Shown here one piece after another: positions 61,139 to 64,000 of a stretch of DNA of 64,000 bases (position 1 is its first letter; each line of letters opens with the position of its first letter). This DNA comes from Clostridium acidisoli DSM 12555 (GTDB lineage: Bacteria; Bacillota; Clostridia; Clostridiales; Clostridiaceae). The position numbers and the translations under genes are program-made. Location of the stretch: positions 930,001 to 994,000 of the forward strand of contig NZ_FWXH01000002.1 in the NCBI RefSeq assembly GCF_900176305.1. The letters are read 5' to 3'. A model generated the notes under the pieces. The model did not search any database. It was not told the DNA's origin and worked only from the letters and a program-made list of their open reading frames with translations.

Positions 61139-62275
61139 CTATGCTTCTAATGCTATTTTAAAATCTTTTATTAAATCCTCAATATCCTCAAGCCCAACCG
61201 AAACTCTTATTAAGGTATCTTTTATTCCAAGTTTTTCTCTTTCTTCTTTGGGTATTGATGCGTGAGACATTTTAACTGGATAAGATACAATTGTTTCAAC
61301 TCCTCCTAGGCTTACGGCTACCGCTGCAAGTTTTACATTTTTCATAAATTTTATTGCAGTCTCTACAGTTTTTGTTTCAAATGAAAGAACGGCACCGCCA
61401 CCTTTAGCCTGTGAAAAATGTATGTCACTTCCTTCATGTGTTTTAAGTCCTGGATAATACACTTTCTCTACTAAATCCTGCTCATTTAACCATTCTGTAA
61501 GTTTTGCAGCACTTTTTTGCTCTTGATCAAGTCTAACTTTAAGAGTTTTAAGTCCACGTAAAATTAACCAAGAATCTTGAGGTCCAAGTATTGCTCCAAA
61601 GGCATTTTGAACAAAATACACTCTTTCTGCCAATTTCTCTCCTTTTACTGCAACAAGTCCACCAACAACATCACTATGCCCGCTAATAAATTTAGTAGCA
61701 CTGTGTACTACTATATCCGCACCAAGTTTTATTGGATTTTGTAAATATGGTGACATAAATGTATTATCCACAATAACTATAATATTGTGTTCTTTAGCAA
61801 TTTTAATAATTGCATGAAAATTTGTGATCTTTAATAGTGGATTTGATGGTGATTCTAAGAATATAGCTTTTGTGTTTTCCCTTATATGTTCTCTTACTTC
61901 ATCAACGTCTGTAGTATCAATAAGACTAGTCTCTACATTAAATTTGCTCAAAAATTGTGAAGTTATTCTATAAGTTCCACCATATACGTCTTTACATGCT
62001 ATCAAATGATCTCCAGAAGCAAAAATTGATAATACAGAAGAAATTGCTGCCATACCAGACGAAAAAGCAAATCCTCTGTCTCCACCTTCTAGAATGGCAA
62101 TACTGTTTTCAAGTGCCTCCCTAGTTGGATTTCCAGATCTAGAATAGTCATATTTACCAAAATCATCAATATCAAACTGGTGAAAAGTTGAAGTTTGATA
62201 TATTGGTATACTTATAGCTCCTGTACTTTTATCTATTTCATTTCCATTATGGATAAGTTTAGTTCCAAAATTCAT
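61139..62275 (-). CDS. Trans-sulfuration enzyme (MetC/cystathionine lyase type)
   Basis: A 378-residue PLP enzyme of the Cys/Met metabolism family. The PLP lysine lies in VVHSATKFISGHSDVVGG near residue 195; YDYSRSGNPTREALE near residue 43 and the RVSVGLEDIEDLI end are typical. It should act as cystathionine beta-lyase (MetC) or gamma-lyase. It lies 15 bp after a paralogue (62291-63442) in an S-box operon, the same arrangement as metI-metC of Bacillus, so I take it as the MetC-type member. Exact reaction not decidable from the motifs. Confidence 0.9.
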   Translation of the reverse strand: MNFGTKLIHNGNEIDKSTGAISIPIYQTSTFHQFDIDDFGKYDYSRSGNPTREALENSIAILEGGDRGFAFSSGMAAISSVLSIFASGDHLIACKDVYGGTYRITSQFLSKFNVETSLIDTTDVDEVREHIRENTKAIFLESPSNPLLKITNFHAIIKIAKEHNIIVIVDNTFMSPYLQNPIKLGADIVVHSATKFISGHSDVVGGLVAVKGEKLAERVYFVQNAFGAILGPQDSWLILRGLKTLKVRLDQEQKSAAKLTEWLNEQDLVEKVYYPGLKTHEGSDIHFSQAKGGGAVLSFETKTVETAIKFMKNVKLAAVAVSLGGVETIVSYPVKMSHASIPKEEREKLGIKDTLIRVSVGLEDIEDLIKDFKIALEA

Positions 62276-62290
62276 GTATAAAACCTCCCG

Positions 62291-63442
62291 TTATTTGTTA
62301 AAACTTTTATTAAGATCTTCAATTAGATCATTTATGTTTTCTATTCCTACTGATAATCTTAAAAGTTTATCAGTAACACCAATTTTGTTTCTTATTTCTT
62401 CTGGTATAGCTGCATGAGTTTGCAAATAAGGATATGTTATAAGGCTTTCCACTCCTCCAAGACTCTCTGCAAAGGAAATAACCTGAACATTTCCAAGTAT
62501 TTTTTCAACTGTTTCCTTTTTCTTTACAGTAAATGATAACATTGACCCAAAACCACTTGCTTGTCTTAAACATATTTCATGCCCTTTATTTTCTTTAAAC
62601 CCTGGATAAAAAACTTCTTCAACTTCACTACATTCTTTAAGCCAGTTTGCTATCTCAATAGCATTTTGTTGCTGCTTTTCTAATCTTACTGGTAATGTTT
62701 TTATTCCTCTTTGAATTAACCAACTATCAAACGGAGAGAGCGTTGCTCCAATAGAAACCTGAGCAAATCTAAGTTTTTCAATAAGATCCTCTCTACTTGC
62801 CACTAATAATCCAGATAGTGTATCGTTATGACCACCTAGGAACTTTGTTCCGCTATGAATTACTATATCAGCTCCAAGGTCTAACGGTTTTTGAAAATAT
62901 GGAGTTAAAAATGTGTTATCAACTATTGTTATAACTCCATTGTTTCTTGCTAATTCTGATATCTTTTTTATATCACTAATTTTCATCATAGGATTTGACG
63001 GTGTTTCGATATAAAAAGCTTTAGTATTATGCTTAATTGCTTTTAAAATCTCCTCTAAATTTGTTGTATCAACATAAGTTACCTCAATCCCATAATTTTT
63101 ATATACATCTTCAAATAATCTGTAAGTTCCTCCATATAAATCATCTGATATGATAACATGGTCCCCAGGCAAAAATAATCTCGCTACAGCATCTATAGCT
63201 GCCATTCCTGTAGAAAATGCTAAGCCCTCTTTTCCACCTTCAAGTCTTGCAATGGTCTTTTCAAGTTCTTCTCTTGTAGGATTTTGAAGCCTTGAATAAT
63301 CATATCCAGTACTTTGGCTTAGACCTGCATGTTTAAAAGTTGCAGTTTGATATATAGGAACACTTATACTTCCAGTATTTTCACTCCATTCACAACTTCC
63401 ATGAACGGCTATTGTCTCAAAATTTTTACAGTCTCCACACAT
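62291..63442 (-). CDS. Trans-sulfuration enzyme (MetI/cystathionine synthase type)
   Basis: A 383-residue PLP enzyme of the same family. Key segments: GYDYSRLQNPTREELEKTIARLEGG near residue 45, IVDNTFLTPYFQKPLDLGADI near residue 170 and the PLP lysine in IHSGTKFLGGHNDTLSG near residue 197. As first gene after the SAM riboswitch it is likely the MetI-type enzyme (cystathionine gamma-synthase/O-acetylhomoserine thiol-lyase). Cysteines near the N-terminus (CGDCKNFE) are unusual. ATG follows GGAGGCAT. Confidence 0.9.
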   Translation of the reverse strand: MCGDCKNFETIAVHGSCEWSENTGSISVPIYQTATFKHAGLSQSTGYDYSRLQNPTREELEKTIARLEGGKEGLAFSTGMAAIDAVARLFLPGDHVIISDDLYGGTYRLFEDVYKNYGIEVTYVDTTNLEEILKAIKHNTKAFYIETPSNPMMKISDIKKISELARNNGVITIVDNTFLTPYFQKPLDLGADIVIHSGTKFLGGHNDTLSGLLVASREDLIEKLRFAQVSIGATLSPFDSWLIQRGIKTLPVRLEKQQQNAIEIANWLKECSEVEEVFYPGFKENKGHEICLRQASGFGSMLSFTVKKKETVEKILGNVQVISFAESLGGVESLITYPYLQTHAAIPEEIRNKIGVTDKLLRLSVGIENINDLIEDLNKSFNK

Positions 63443-63477
63443 AAATTATGCCTCCAATCATAATGTAATTTATAAAA

Positions 63478-63508
63478 TAAAAAAGCTGCCTTTCATAAGA
63501 AAAGCAGC
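63478..63508 (-). terminator. Terminator of the SAM riboswitch
   Basis: GCTGCTTTTC and GAAAGGCAGC arms form a stem followed by TTTTTTATTTT on the minus strand, between the aptamer and the first met gene. It is the off-state of the S box. Confidence 0.93.
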
Positions 63509-63534
63509 GCACCTATACAAAATCCGCGTCTTTC

Positions 63535-63641
63535 CTTATCTTCCAGAAATAAATTTCTGCAGGAATTAACACCGATGCATTCGAATGAGAATGCCGGTTG
63601 TTGGGTTTCATAGGGCCAGTCCCTCCACCTCTCTTGATAAG
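63535..63641 (-). promoter_or_regulatory. SAM-I riboswitch (S box) aptamer
   Basis: On the minus strand the P1 arms CTTATC and GATAAG enclose AGAGAGGTGGAGGGACTGGCCC, AAACCC, a CAACCGGCATTC block, GGTGTTAATTCCTGCAG and the rest of the S-box core, in the usual order. It controls the two trans-sulfuration genes by termination at 63478-63508. Confidence 0.97.
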
Positions 63642-63805
63642 AACAAGATTGTTTATATATTTAGTTATTATATAAATAATATACATTTTATCACTTTTAG
63701 TCAATACTTTTATTTAATATTTTGATTTACCATTTGCATTGTAATTTATATTTGTATATAATGTACATTATAGTACTTAGTATATTTTTTATAGTGAGGT
63801 AATAT

Positions 63806-64000
63806 ATGAACAGTAATATAAATAATGAAACACAGGATTCTTGCATTAATGAAGTTTGCCCTGTAGAAACTGCACTTAACATAATTGGTGGTAAATGGAA
63901 AGGTGTCATAATATACAGGTTACTTGATGGCAAAAAAAGATTTAATGAATTAAATCGAATGCTTCCCAAAATTACTCACAGAATGCTTACGCTTCAACTA
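63806..64000 (+). CDS. HxlR family transcriptional regulator, C-terminus cut by the window edge
   Basis: The first 65 codons are present. The HxlR winged-helix start CPVETALNIIGGKWKGVIIYRLLDG and KRFNELNRMLPKITHRMLT is clear, with the conserved cysteine at residue 19 used by many members as a redox or electrophile sensor. The start ATG 63806 follows GTGAGGT. It is divergent from the S-box met operon. The target is probably outside the window. Confidence 0.9.
   Translation, partial: MNSNINNETQDSCINEVCPVETALNIIGGKWKGVIIYRLLDGKKRFNELNRMLPKITHRMLTLQL

Noticed and set aside
63513-63704. A 63-codon minus-strand frame over the met leader
   Set aside because: It covers the SAM riboswitch aptamer; the RNA structure is the conserved feature and the frame has no start signal.
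63727-63969. Minus-strand frame of 80 codons at the right edge
   Set aside because: It is antisense to the HxlR gene, whose start, ribosome binding site and domain are clear.

Overview
The window is low-GC (roughly 30 percent by eye) DNA from an anaerobic, spore-forming Firmicute, most probably Clostridium sensu stricto. The indicators are an alpha/beta SASP gene, two Spo0E-type phosphatases, strong AGGAGG ribosome binding sites with frequent TTG and GTG starts, S-box and THI-box riboswitches, HPr kinase, a flavodiiron protein and a LevR/sigma-54 controlled mannose-family PTS. The species cannot be fixed from the sequence alone.

Layout. 1-2.6 kb: a KAP P-loop NTPase cut by the left edge, and a C-terminal gene fragment. 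2.8-4.5 kb: the GGGtGRT protein and its NifU-like partner. 4.8-8 kb: tRNA-Leu(CAA) followed by accessory DNA (a DUF2971 pseudogene broken by an 11-bp tandem duplication, fragments, a small membrane protein, a structured repeat and an HNH nuclease). 8-17.7 kb: HAD phosphatase, DeoR regulator, hydroxyacid dehydrogenase, phosphodiester glycosidase, guanylate-kinase-like protein, Spo0E, SASP, several very small genes missed by length cut-offs, and two tandem DUF445 proteins. 17.8-28.7 kb: CDF transporter, a TPP-riboswitch thiamine uptake unit, TcdA, folate genes (folB-folK fusion, folP), PHP and M18 hydrolases, 5-FTHF cyclo-ligase, hprK and glpX. 29-37 kb: a second Spo0E, cardiolipin synthase, radical SAM protein, CdaR-type regulator, lrgAB and an ABC-2 transporter.

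37.5-40.6 kb is the most unusual protein-coding block. A 42-bp hairpin repeat (40/42 identical, direct orientation) brackets a 35-codon gene, an HTH-TPR (RRNPP-like) regulator frameshifted in an A8 run, a small membrane protein, and a secreted barnase with its barstar inhibitor. Right beside the second repeat lie tRNA-Glu(CTC) and 6S RNA.

41-49 kb: arginase family enzyme, flavodiiron protein, HelD, BirA and a GT-C membrane glycosyltransferase. 49-56 kb: a mannose-family PTS (IIB, IIAB, IIC, IID, ManO/DUF956) with a clear sigma-54 promoter, a perfect cre box and the LevR-type activator directly upstream. With hprK in the same window, this gives induction by LevR and carbon catabolite control by CcpA/HPr-Ser-P.

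55.9-56.6 kb carries no gene but holds a plus-strand RNA candidate of about 600 nt. It is closed by a 25-bp terminal helix, has a second 10-bp long-range helix and about ten local hairpins, and shares a conserved block with the shorter structured element at 6.65-6.86 kb. This RNA is my leading candidate for a novel or under-described element. 56.6-64 kb: HAD phosphatase, TspO, a second HelD, a beta-carbonic-anhydrase-like protein, a SAM-riboswitch metI/metC-like pair and the start of an HxlR regulator at the right edge.
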